Shown here in pieces: positions 19,601 to 27,633 of a stretch of 49,077 nucleotides of DNA; position 1 is the stretch's first letter, and each line of letters opens with the position of its first letter. Source of the DNA: DASSBR01 sp035708085 (GTDB taxonomy: Bacteria; Pseudomonadota; Gammaproteobacteria; Natronospirales; DASSBR01); contig DASSTE010000058.1 in NCBI GenBank assembly GCA_035708085.1, forward strand, positions 1-49,077, given 5' to 3'. The notes below the pieces were generated by a model. It did no database searches, was not told where the DNA came from, and saw only the letters and a list, made by a program, of their open reading frames with translations. Made by a program: the position numbers and the translations under genes.

Positions 19601-20227
19601 ATGCCTTCGCAATTGACCGAAGTAGAAAAAACCTTTAATCAGGCTCGCCAGGAGCTGCTGTCGACTGCCAAAACCGTCGATACGCAAACCGGCAGCCAGC
19701 TGAAAAAGCTTGAACGGCAGCTCAAGGCTGCCAATTCGAAAACCAAAAAGCTCAAGGCGCAGCTTGCAACGGCGAAGGAGCAATTCGCTCGCAACCATTC
19801 CGTCGCCGCTGCCAAAAAACTTGAGACAATCAAAACGGATTTGATCGACAGCCGCGCCCAGGCGCGCGTGTTGCGCGAAGAAATCAAGCCGCTCAAAGAT
19901 GAGAAGAAGCAGGCCAAGACTCTGTTGCAGAAGGCGAAGGCATTCGACCAGGCGCTGGGCAAAGCCGAGAAAGCGTGGAAAAAGAAAGCGAGTAAGCCGC
20001 GCAAGAAACGCCGGGCGAAAAAGAAGGCCGCGACACAAAAGACTGCAACTCGTAAGGTTACGACCAAAAAGCGCCCCGGGCGTCCGGCGCGCAAGAAAGT
20101 TACGCGAAAGAAGGCGGCCGCGCGCAAGAGCGCAGCCAGGAAGCGCAGTACGATTCGCAAAAAGGCGGGTCGTGCAGCGCCGCGCAAAAAGACCACGCGG
20201 CGCAAGACAGCCGCTCGAAAGAGCTAA
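19601..20227 (+). CDS. Histone H1-like DNA-binding protein with lysine/arginine-rich tail
   Basis: 208 residues in two parts. Residues 1-125 are heptad-rich and charged, probably coiled coil (QLKKLERQLKAANSKTKKLK). Residues 126-208 are almost only K, R, A and T in KKA/ARK/RKT repeats, like the tails of AlgP and histone H1-like proteins. Near residue 156, KKRPGRPARKK resembles an AT-hook (GRP core with basic flanks). ATG at 19601 follows AAGGAG by 6 bp; the frame stays open further upstream but without this signal. The coiled-coil part suggests self-association and DNA bridging. It converges on the histidine kinase gene with 4 bp between stops. Confidence 0.85.
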   Translation: MPSQLTEVEKTFNQARQELLSTAKTVDTQTGSQLKKLERQLKAANSKTKKLKAQLATAKEQFARNHSVAAAKKLETIKTDLIDSRAQARVLREEIKPLKDEKKQAKTLLQKAKAFDQALGKAEKAWKKKASKPRKKRRAKKKAATQKTATRKVTTKKRPGRPARKKVTRKKAAARKSAARKRSTIRKKAGRAAPRKKTTRRKTAARKS

Positions 20228-20231
20228 ACCG

Positions 20232-21566
20232 TCAAAACGTATCCGCTACCGGGGCGCGCCAGCGGGCGCGCCCCGGAAGCCATATCTCGACTATGACGCC
20301 GTCGCCGGTGCGGTTCGCAATCGTCAGGCGACCTTCATGTGCTTCGACGATCTCCCGACACAACGTCAACCCAAGCCCGGTTCCGCCCTGCTTCGTCGAA
20401 TAAAGCGGCAGTAACGCGTTCTTCAGGACGGCCTCGCCCATTCCCGTGCCGCGATCGGCGATCCGGATGCGCGCCCCGCCTTCGTCTTGATCCACCGAAA
20501 GTTCTATAGCCTCGACCGGCGAACCGGATTCCGCCGCATTTTTCAGCAAGTTGATCATCACCTGTTGAATCTGCGCCAGATCGAAATAGCCCGGATCGGC
20601 CGGCAACTCGCCGTTAAGTCGAAAGTGCATCGTGGCGGCGAGTCCATCGACGAATTCGCGCCAGTCCACGAAGCCGGGATTCGGCGGCGGAAGCTTGGCG
20701 AAACGCGCATACCCGCTGATGAATGTCGTCAGATGGACCGAACGCTCCTCGATCGCGGCGAGAATTGATTGAATCTTCTCGTCGTTCGACAAGGCCTGGC
20801 CCGAGTGGGCTAGCGAAGAAATCGGCGCCAGCGAATTGTTGATCTCATGGCTGATGACACGAATGACTTTTTTCCAGATGTCAACTTCCTGGCGCGTCAA
20901 TTCGCGCGTCAGCATCTTGAACAGATAAAGTGTGTGCTGCTGCGCGTTCAGCCGGAAATCGCGCTGCGACAAATGATATATTTCCTGCCGGTCCGCAATT
21001 TCGATGCTGAACAGACCATCGCGCCCCCGCTCGACGGCTTCGCGAATTTCGCGCGGTGCACGCTTTAGCAGTACGGCAAGCTTCTCGCCTTCCAGCGGGC
21101 GCCCGTTATTCAGGAACTGGCGCGCGGCAATGTTGCTGTAAACCACCTGTCCGCCGCGCCCCGCCAATACCAGCGCCAGCGGCGTGCTCTGGATGACGGT
21201 ATCGAGCAGCAATTCCCGCTGGAACAGGTTGCGGCGTTCTTCACGAAGCGCATCGGCAACCCGGTTGTAATGTTCAACCAGTTCGCCCAGTGCATCGTTT
21301 CGCGTGACTGCGATGTTGACGCTGAAATCGTTGTCGTGAAAGCTGGTGACACCGTCGTTCAGCGCGCTGATCAGCCGGTTCACCGGCATCATGAATCGGT
21401 GCACCGCGTAGACGATAAACGCTAAACCGACAACCGCCGCGACCGCGTAAGCCATCCATCCCGGCGCCGCGAGGTGCAAAACAGCCAGACTTAGTGCGGC
21501 ACCGGCCGCCGCCGTCAGGCTCACGAACAGAATCAGCCGTGCCTCGAGCGACAAGCGCAGTTTCAT
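20232..21566 (-). CDS. Membrane sensor histidine kinase, NtrY-like
   Basis: 444 residues. Two membrane helices (about 10-30 and 37-55) are joined by only a few residues, so there is almost no periplasmic sensor. A HAMP-like linker (55-110) and a PAS-like domain (115-210) follow. The phosphoacceptor is His240 in VISHEINNSLAPISSL, with an N-box QVMINLLKNAAES and G-boxes DRGTGMG and GGTGLGLTLC. It is the last gene of the MFP-ABC-regulator operon, 6 bp after the response regulator gene, which it should phosphorylate. With no periplasmic domain, it more likely reads a membrane or cytoplasmic cue, or the state of the transporter. Confidence 0.92.
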   Translation of the reverse strand: MKLRLSLEARLILFVSLTAAAGAALSLAVLHLAAPGWMAYAVAAVVGLAFIVYAVHRFMMPVNRLISALNDGVTSFHDNDFSVNIAVTRNDALGELVEHYNRVADALREERRNLFQRELLLDTVIQSTPLALVLAGRGGQVVYSNIAARQFLNNGRPLEGEKLAVLLKRAPREIREAVERGRDGLFSIEIADRQEIYHLSQRDFRLNAQQHTLYLFKMLTRELTRQEVDIWKKVIRVISHEINNSLAPISSLAHSGQALSNDEKIQSILAAIEERSVHLTTFISGYARFAKLPPPNPGFVDWREFVDGLAATMHFRLNGELPADPGYFDLAQIQQVMINLLKNAAESGSPVEAIELSVDQDEGGARIRIADRGTGMGEAVLKNALLPLYSTKQGGTGLGLTLCREIVEAHEGRLTIANRTGDGVIVEIWLPGRARWRAPVADTF

Positions 21567-21572
21567 AGCGGC

Positions 21573-22904
21573 CTACTTCTGCAAACCGTACTTTTCGATT
21601 CGCCGATACAGGGCCTGGCGGCTGAGGCCAAGCTCTTCGGCCGCCTCGGCAATGACCCAGTCGGTGCGATTGAGGACGTTGGCAATCGTGTCGCGATCGG
21701 GCTCAGTGGATGCATTCCGCTCTTCGCCCCGCTGCGGCAATCCGAGATCCGCCGCGGTGATCGCCCGATCGCCCGCCAACAGCTTCGCGCGCGCCAGCCG
21801 GTTTTGCAGTTCGCGCACGTTGCCCGGCCACGGATACGTCACCAGTGACTGCTCCACGCTTCGGCTAATGGCGGTTCTAGCCGGCAGCAAGGCACGAGCC
21901 AGCGGAATAATGTCGTCGCGCCGCTCGGCCAGCGGCGGAACGGCCAGTTCGATGACATTCAGGCGATAATAGAGATCTTCACGGAATGCCCCGGCTTCAA
22001 TCGCTGCGCCCAGGTCGCTGTTGGTCGCGCTGATTACGCGAACCCGCACGCGCCGCGTTTCGTTGCTCCCCAAGCGGGAGAATTCGCCGGTCTGCAGCAC
22101 CCGCAACAACTTGACCTGGCCGCTCAACGGCAACTCGCCAATCTCGTCCAGAAACAGCGTACCGCCGTCGGCGGCTTCGAAACGCCCGCCGCGGCTGCGG
22201 GTGGCACCGGTATAGGCACCGGCCTCGGCGCCGAAAAGTTCGCTCTCCATTAACTCCGCCGGCAGCGCTCCGACGTTGACTTTGACATACGGACCGTCGC
22301 GCACGGCCGAATTCGCCTGAATCAGGTCGGCGATCTTTTCCTTGCCGACGCCGTTCGGACCGGTAATTAACACCGGGACGTCGGCGTGCGCCACTTGCAC
22401 GGCGATGGACACGATCTCTCCCATCGCCTCGCTGTCGTAAATCAGCCCGCACAAGTCGTATTTTTGCGCGAGCTTCGCGCGCGTGCGTTCCCGCCTCTCC
22501 CGCAGGCGCTGCTGTTCACGCCGCGCCGCGTGCAGCGCGATCAGGTTTTCGGCGGAGGTCAGGAGCTTGTTGTCGTCCCACGGCTTCGCCAGATAATCCG
22601 CCGCGCCCCCGCGCACCAGCTCGACGGCGGTCTCCAGATGAGTCCAGGCCGTCAACAGGATGACCGGCAAGTCCGGATACCGTTCGCGAATGCGGCGGAA
22701 CAGGGCGACGCCTTCATCGCCGGAGGTGGTGTCGGTTGAAAAGTTCATGTCCTGGACGACGAGATCGACCGGCTCGCGCGCGAGCGCCGCCAGGCCCTCT
22801 TCCGGCGACCGGGCGCAGTGCGTCTCGATGTCGCGCAGCGAGAACAGAACGCGCAGCGCGTTGCAAATCGCCTGGTTGTCGTCGATGACCAGAATGGTCG
22901 ACAT
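21573..22904 (-). CDS. NtrC-family sigma-54-dependent response regulator
   Basis: 443 residues: receiver (1-120, phosphoacceptor Asp52 in VVQDMNF), AAA+ domain (about 150-385) and a C-terminal Fis-type helix-turn-helix (EAAEELGLSRQALYRRIEKY). The receiver has an insertion right after the phosphoacceptor (STDTTSGDEG). Walker A is GPNGVGKE (usual GESGTGKE), Walker B TLFLDEIGEL, and the sigma-54 contact loop reads GAYTGA instead of GAFTGA. A Tyr is a conservative change there. It lies between permease 2 and the kinase in the same operon. The sigma-54 promoter and repeated TGTCCG sites at the operon front are its likely target (autoregulation). Confidence 0.94.
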   Translation of the reverse strand: MSTILVIDDNQAICNALRVLFSLRDIETHCARSPEEGLAALAREPVDLVVQDMNFSTDTTSGDEGVALFRRIRERYPDLPVILLTAWTHLETAVELVRGGAADYLAKPWDDNKLLTSAENLIALHAARREQQRLRERRERTRAKLAQKYDLCGLIYDSEAMGEIVSIAVQVAHADVPVLITGPNGVGKEKIADLIQANSAVRDGPYVKVNVGALPAELMESELFGAEAGAYTGATRSRGGRFEAADGGTLFLDEIGELPLSGQVKLLRVLQTGEFSRLGSNETRRVRVRVISATNSDLGAAIEAGAFREDLYYRLNVIELAVPPLAERRDDIIPLARALLPARTAISRSVEQSLVTYPWPGNVRELQNRLARAKLLAGDRAITAADLGLPQRGEERNASTEPDRDTIANVLNRTDWVIAEAAEELGLSRQALYRRIEKYGLQK

Positions 22905-22914
22905 GGGGTTTCGC

Positions 22915-24111
22915 TTACACGGTACGGGTAGCCACCGCCGGCGGGATCGAGGCTGCGCGCAAGGCGGGCATCAGCACCGCCACCGCGCCCAGCACCCATA
23001 ACAAGCCAATGCCGGCGGGAACATAGTACCAAGCCAGGCGCGGCACCGAATAATGCATTACCAGCCAATAGTTCAAGCCCACGGCCAGCGCGCTGCCGAT
23101 AACGACGCCGATCGTCGTCATGAGCCAGCTTTCCGTCATGAAATAGCCGACGATGTCCATGCGGCGCGCGCCGAGCGCCCGCCGGATACCAATCTGTTTG
23201 CGGCGCCGGTTCACGTTGAATATCGCCAGCCCGAAAATGCCCAATGCGGTCACAGCGATCAGCAAAGCGATGACGACGATCAGAATCACAGCCATCGCCC
23301 GATCTTCGCGGTAGTGCTCGTCAATCGTCTTGCTCATCGCGCTCATCTGGATAATGGTCCGGTCGCGATTACGCTCCCCCAGTATTTTTTCGACCTTCGG
23401 CATCAGGCGGTCCCTCTGCCCCGGCTGCGCCCGCACGACGTACGCGATCTGCTTCGCCGTTGTCACGTCCGGCAATAATATGCTCCAGCCGATGTGGCCC
23501 GAATAATTGTTGCCGTAAAAGCGCTTTACGATGCCGATAATACGCGACGGCTTCTTGCCGCCCCAATAGATCGTCTTGCCAAGCGCGCTGCCGTTCGGAA
23601 ATAACGCCTTCGCCAGCCCTTGCGTCACGATCACCACCGGCGGCGTGTAATCTTTCTCCGGATCGACGTATGCGACTTCCTGATGGGTGAAGTTACGTCC
23701 GGCGATCAGCTTGAGCCCCAAGGCGTTCACTCCATGTTCGTCCACGTCGTAGATGCCGGCATCGACGCCGGGCGCGTTCTCGCCACGCTGCGCCGTCAGC
23801 GTCAAGTTGCTGCCGCTACTGCTCATCGGCACCAGATTGATCGGCGTCGCATCCACGACCCCGGGCAAGCCGCGCAAGGTGCGCAGATCCTGTTTTATCG
23901 TGGGCCCGGCCTGAAAATTCGGCGTGAAACCGAAACTGTAAAACGAAAAGATGTTGCCCTCGTCCATGCCGGTCGGTCTACCGATCAGCGCAAGCCTTTG
24001 ATTGACGATAAACAGGGCATTGACGACGATCGCGAGGGTGATGGCGATCTGGATCACCACCAGCACCGCCCCGGTCTTGTTGCGCAGCAGAGCGCTCAGA
24101 ATAGGCCGCAT
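22915..24111 (-). CDS. ABC transporter permease, FtsX/MacB type (second)
   Basis: 398 residues. An N-terminal membrane helix (about 14-36, AVLVVIQIAITLAIVVNALF), a large periplasmic MacB_PCD-type domain, and three C-terminal helices (VILIVVIALLIAVTALGIFG, a segment with SWLMTTIGVVIGSALAVGL, and the last with GIGLLWVLGAVAVLMPALRA). RRRKQIGIRRALGARRMDIV is the conserved FtsX coupling motif. It forms a heterodimer candidate with the permease encoded just upstream (9 bp gap). Such transporters move substrates in the periplasm by mechanotransmission rather than through a membrane pore. The substrate is unknown. Confidence 0.9.
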   Translation of the reverse strand: MRPILSALLRNKTGAVLVVIQIAITLAIVVNALFIVNQRLALIGRPTGMDEGNIFSFYSFGFTPNFQAGPTIKQDLRTLRGLPGVVDATPINLVPMSSSGSNLTLTAQRGENAPGVDAGIYDVDEHGVNALGLKLIAGRNFTHQEVAYVDPEKDYTPPVVIVTQGLAKALFPNGSALGKTIYWGGKKPSRIIGIVKRFYGNNYSGHIGWSILLPDVTTAKQIAYVVRAQPGQRDRLMPKVEKILGERNRDRTIIQMSAMSKTIDEHYREDRAMAVILIVVIALLIAVTALGIFGLAIFNVNRRRKQIGIRRALGARRMDIVGYFMTESWLMTTIGVVIGSALAVGLNYWLVMHYSVPRLAWYYVPAGIGLLWVLGAVAVLMPALRAASIPPAVATRTV

Positions 24112-24120
24112 GATTTTCTC

Positions 24121-25428
24121 CTACTGCGTTTTCAGGTGCATTGCGACGCTGGTGCGGCAGATGCGCCAGGCCGGATAGACGCCGGCGATCAAAGCTGCCG
24201 CCAGCGCAATGCCGATGGCAATGCCGGCCAGTGTCGGATCGAGCTGCGTCAGCCCTTCGTAGTTCCTGTAAAGCCCGCTGACGAGGCGCAGACCCAGCCA
24301 CGTCAACGCGAGCCCGGCCAGGCCACCGCAGAAACCGATCACCGCCACTTCCACCAAGTGCTGGTAAAAGATCATCGCGCGACTTGCGCCGAGCGCGCGG
24401 CGCACGCCGCTTTGCGCCGCACGGCCGAGGAACTTGGCGAGCAACAGACCCATCATGTTCACCAGGCACACGGCGAGAAACATGAAGGCGAGACCGAGCA
24501 AAATGCTGTTGTCGGATGCCACCACATGCTCGTAATCGAGCCATTGCATCACGTTGCGCAGGTGGTTGTTCAACGGCCGCTGAAACCTCCCCAGCTTTTT
24601 CTGCTCGCGCACGTAGTCGTCGAGAAAGCTCTTATAGGCCGCCACTTGCGCCGGCGTATTCAACTGCACCCAGAACTGCAGCCAGACACACTCTGAATTC
24701 AGCAGTGCCTGGAAATCGGAACCGGCAGACTTCCAACAGCTCATGATGCCGCCAGGTTGTATCCGCAGCGGTTCTGTCAGGCTGAGCGGTACGTAGACGT
24801 CGTCCGGCTTCGCAAACGCGGTGGCGGTCAAGTCGTAATAGCGCGGCGTCGGCCGCCAGGGCTTCAGCACGCCCACGATCTTGAAATAGCGATGATACAG
24901 CTTGACGCTTTTGCCGACGCTGTTTTCACCGCCGAACAAGCGTTCATTGGTATCGTGGCTCAACACCACCACCTGGTGCGCTTCGGCGTCATCGCTTTTC
25001 CCCCACGGCCCGCCATACTCAAACGGCGTGTCGAACATCGGGAAGAAATTGCGGTACGTCACCCGCACACGGACCGGAAACGGCGGCTTGTCCTTGTCGG
25101 ACGGCTGCGCAATGGTGAACGAGCGGAACATCGCGTTGCTGAGTGGGGCCGGCCCCTGTTTCATCAATGCGGTGGCATCACGATACGTCATCTGTTCCGG
25201 TGCCTTGTCAGGCGGTGCGTAAGGCTTGTCCGGGTCCCAGTTGTCCAGTTGCACACGATAAAGATGCGCGCTCTTTTGCGGAATCGGGTCCGCCGACATC
25301 AGGTAGTAAACGGTGAACATCGTCATCGACGCACCGATGCCGACCGCGATCGCGCCGATCATCAACGCGCTGAGCGCCGGGTTGCGGCGCAGACTCAGCA
25401 GGGCCAGGCGGAGGTTGTAGAAGAACAT
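24121..25428 (-). CDS. ABC transporter permease, FtsX/MacB type (first)
   Basis: 435 residues with the same layout: an N-terminal helix (ALMIGAIAVGIGASMTMFTV), a periplasmic domain of about 250 residues, and three C-terminal helices. The coupling motif FLGRAAQSGVRRALGASRAM is conserved. The two permeases share topology but little sequence, so a heterodimer is likely. ATG at 25428, 14 bp after the ATPase gene. Substrate unknown; family members export peptides, antibiotics or lipoproteins or act in envelope stress. Confidence 0.9.
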   Translation of the reverse strand: MFFYNLRLALLSLRRNPALSALMIGAIAVGIGASMTMFTVYYLMSADPIPQKSAHLYRVQLDNWDPDKPYAPPDKAPEQMTYRDATALMKQGPAPLSNAMFRSFTIAQPSDKDKPPFPVRVRVTYRNFFPMFDTPFEYGGPWGKSDDAEAHQVVVLSHDTNERLFGGENSVGKSVKLYHRYFKIVGVLKPWRPTPRYYDLTATAFAKPDDVYVPLSLTEPLRIQPGGIMSCWKSAGSDFQALLNSECVWLQFWVQLNTPAQVAAYKSFLDDYVREQKKLGRFQRPLNNHLRNVMQWLDYEHVVASDNSILLGLAFMFLAVCLVNMMGLLLAKFLGRAAQSGVRRALGASRAMIFYQHLVEVAVIGFCGGLAGLALTWLGLRLVSGLYRNYEGLTQLDPTLAGIAIGIALAAALIAGVYPAWRICRTSVAMHLKTQ

Positions 25429-25442
25429 GGCTTGACCTGCAG

Positions 25443-26174
25443 TTAAAGCTGACGAGCATCGGCGGCACCGACGGATGGCTGCCGCGCAGCCGGATGCACG
25501 TCGGCCGACTCCAATTCCGTCACCTGCCCGTCCATGATGTGCACGTTGCGGTGCGCGTAGCGCGCCATTTCCGGATCATGCGTCACCATGACGATAGTGG
25601 TGCCGGACTCGTTGATCCCGCTGATGAGCTGCAGAATCTCGCGCGCCATCAGCGAATCGACATTACCGGTCGGTTCGTCGGCCAGCAGCAGGCGGGGCTC
25701 GCCCGCCAGCGCGCGCGCAATCGCCACGCGTTGCTGCTGTCCGCCGGAAAGCTGCGACGGCAGATGCTTCGTGCGTGACGCGAGACCTACGACTTCCAGC
25801 GCTTGTTCAATGCGTCGAGTGCGCTCCGCCGCGCGCAGACCACGGTAGCGCAACGGCACATCGACATTGTCGAAAACGTCGAGATCGGGGATCAGGTTGA
25901 AGCTCTGAAAGATGAAGCCGATTTTTTCGTTGCGGATGCGCGAGCGTTCGTTGTCGTTCAGACGGCTGACGTCCTTGCCGTCGAGCCGGTACTGGCCTTG
26001 CTCGAAAGTCTCCAGAAGACCGGTGACGTTCAGAAACGTCGTCTTGCCGGAGCCGGACGGGCCGGTGACGGCGACGAACTCGCCTTCCTCCACATGCAGG
26101 CTGAAATCCCGGAGCGCACGCGTTTCGACGAGATCGGTGCGATAAACCTTGTTGATATGCGTCATGTCTAGCAT
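25443..26174 (-). CDS. ABC transporter ATPase, MacB/LolD type
   Basis: 243 residues. Walker A GPSGSGKTTFLN (residues about 38-45), Q-loop in FIFQSFNLIPDL, signature LSGGQQQRVAIARALA, Walker B RLLLADEPTGNVDS, H-loop VMVTHDPEMARYA. This is the standalone ATPase class that partners FtsX-type permeases, as opposed to true MacB, where ATPase and permease are fused. It follows the MFP gene by 12 bp. ATG at 26174. Confidence 0.95.
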   Translation of the reverse strand: MLDMTHINKVYRTDLVETRALRDFSLHVEEGEFVAVTGPSGSGKTTFLNVTGLLETFEQGQYRLDGKDVSRLNDNERSRIRNEKIGFIFQSFNLIPDLDVFDNVDVPLRYRGLRAAERTRRIEQALEVVGLASRTKHLPSQLSGGQQQRVAIARALAGEPRLLLADEPTGNVDSLMAREILQLISGINESGTTIVMVTHDPEMARYAHRNVHIMDGQVTELESADVHPAARQPSVGAADARQL

Positions 26175-26186
26175 GTGGATAATCCT

Positions 26187-27500
26187 TCAGTCGCGAACAA
26201 GTACGGTTGGGGCACTATTGAAATCACTGGTGTCGGAAATAACGATGCGGTCGCCGACTTGCAAGCCCGACAGTATCTGCACCTGGTTGACACTGACCGC
26301 GCCGGTTTTGATCGGGCGCCGCGTCAACACGCCGTCATGGGCGACGTACGCGTTGCGGCCGCCGCCGCTGTCGAGGAACGGACCGCGCTGCACCATCAGC
26401 GCGTTGTCGATGGATTCAAGCACGATGCGCACGGACACCTGCTGATTCTGCTTGAGATTGCTCGGCGGCTCGCCGGCGAAGCGGATGCGTGCCGTCACCT
26501 GGCCTTCCTTGACTTCGGGTGCGACCGAGGCCACTTTGCCGGCATAAGTCCGGCTGCCGACGGTGATTTGCGCGCCCATGCCGTTGCGCAGATTGTCGGC
26601 GTAGCTTTCGGGGATTTGCGCTTCAATCTGGAACGCGGACAGGTCGATGACCCGAATCAACGGCTGGTTTTGCGTCACGACCTCGTTCTGGCCGACCTCG
26701 CGCGCGCCGACGATGCCATCGACTGGCGAACGCACGGTCAGCCGGTCTGCGCGCCGCTGCAAGTCCGCTAGCGCCAGCTGTTCGCGCTGCAGTTCCAGTT
26801 GCTTGGTCTTCAGCTCGTAGTCCAGGCCCTTTTTTTGCAGCTTGGCCTGAGCCACGGCCTGCTTGTGTTCCAGCCGCGCGACCGAAACGGCGTCCTCCGC
26901 CTTCGCATAATCCCTGCGGCTGACGATGCCTTCGTCGACGACGGCCTTGTAGCGCTTGAGTTCGCGCTCCGCCGCCTGCAGTTTCACGGCGGTCAAATTA
27001 ACGCGCTGCCGGTTTTCAAGCTGCTGATTATGGATGCTGACCCGCTGTTGGGCGAGCGCCGATTTCAGGCTCTGGTACTTCGCCTGCTGCTGCTTGAGTT
27101 CGCTGTTAAGTTCGGGGCTGGCGACCACCGCTAGCACCTGTCCCTTCTTGACCACGTCCCCCGGCTCGACGCGGTACATCACCGTGCCTTGCGCGGAGCT
27201 GTACAGCATCGGCTGAACCGCGGCGACGGTACGACCGTCCACGCTGACGTCGCGCACGAAAGTGCCGCGCGTGACCGTCGAAAAACGCAACTGATCGCGC
27301 GGTACCGACTGTTCCGCGCTCAGCCAGCGCGTCAACGTCGGGTAAGCCAACGCTACGCCGATTGCCAACAATACGAGGATGCCCAGCGCGATCCAGCGCC
27401 GCCGCCGGCGCCGCGGCGCGGCGTCGATCTGTCGGTCCTGGGCGGAAGTATCGCGGATGCCCGGCGTTCGATTGTCGGTGGAGTCGCTCAAAGCATTCAT
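26187..27500 (-). CDS. Periplasmic adaptor (HlyD/MacA-type membrane fusion protein)
   Basis: 437 residues from ATG 27500. A short basic cytoplasmic stretch (PRRRRRRW) precedes one membrane helix (IALGILVLLAIGVALAYP). Then come a lipoyl half-domain, a long alpha-hairpin coiled coil rich in K/Q/L, the second lipoyl half (VRSPVDGIVGAREVGQNEVV), a beta-barrel and a membrane-proximal domain. The frame stays open to a TTG at 27512, but that TTG lies in the sigma-54 promoter, so ATG 27500 is preferred. No Shine-Dalgarno is seen before it. First gene of the six-gene operon; no outer-membrane TolC-like gene is in the window, so one must be shared. Confidence 0.9.
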   Translation of the reverse strand: MNALSDSTDNRTPGIRDTSAQDRQIDAAPRRRRRRWIALGILVLLAIGVALAYPTLTRWLSAEQSVPRDQLRFSTVTRGTFVRDVSVDGRTVAAVQPMLYSSAQGTVMYRVEPGDVVKKGQVLAVVASPELNSELKQQQAKYQSLKSALAQQRVSIHNQQLENRQRVNLTAVKLQAAERELKRYKAVVDEGIVSRRDYAKAEDAVSVARLEHKQAVAQAKLQKKGLDYELKTKQLELQREQLALADLQRRADRLTVRSPVDGIVGAREVGQNEVVTQNQPLIRVIDLSAFQIEAQIPESYADNLRNGMGAQITVGSRTYAGKVASVAPEVKEGQVTARIRFAGEPPSNLKQNQQVSVRIVLESIDNALMVQRGPFLDSGGGRNAYVAHDGVLTRRPIKTGAVSVNQVQILSGLQVGDRIVISDTSDFNSAPTVLVRD

Positions 27501-27511
27501 GCCGGTTGACA

Positions 27512-27527
27512 AGCAAAAACCATGCCA
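27512..27527 (-). promoter_or_regulatory. Sigma-54 (-24/-12) promoter of the MFP-ABC-regulator operon
   Basis: The minus strand reads TGGCATG-GTTT-TTGCT, 11 of 12 informative positions of TGGCACG-N4-TTGCW, with the required GG and GC elements. Transcription should start 12 nt past the GC, at 27501 or 27500, that is at the ATG of the adaptor gene. The operon encodes its own sigma-54 activator. Read directly from the sequence; not tested. Confidence 0.8.
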
Positions 27528-27584
27528 GCCTGACCGGCTGACCCTAGATACCTGAAATACAATGGCTTAGACGATTTCCCGAAA

Positions 27585-27629
27585 TGTCCGGAGCAACAAT
27601 CGGACAACCTCGTGCGGACACATCGGACA
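27585..27629 (-). promoter_or_regulatory. Upstream activator sites (TGTCCG cluster) for the sigma-54 operon
   Basis: On the plus strand: TGTCCG at 27585, then CGGACA at 27601, 27615 and 27624. The first two form the dyad TGTCCG-N10-CGGACA; the others are half-sites in the same orientation. They lie about 84-128 bp before the predicted start, the usual range for NtrC-type activators. They fill the gap between the adaptor gene and mscL. Confidence 0.65.
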
Positions 27630-27633
27630 GGCG

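Noticed and set aside
27501..27512. TTG at 27512 as start of the adaptor protein
   Set aside because: It overlaps the sigma-54 -12 element and would not be transcribed from that promoter.
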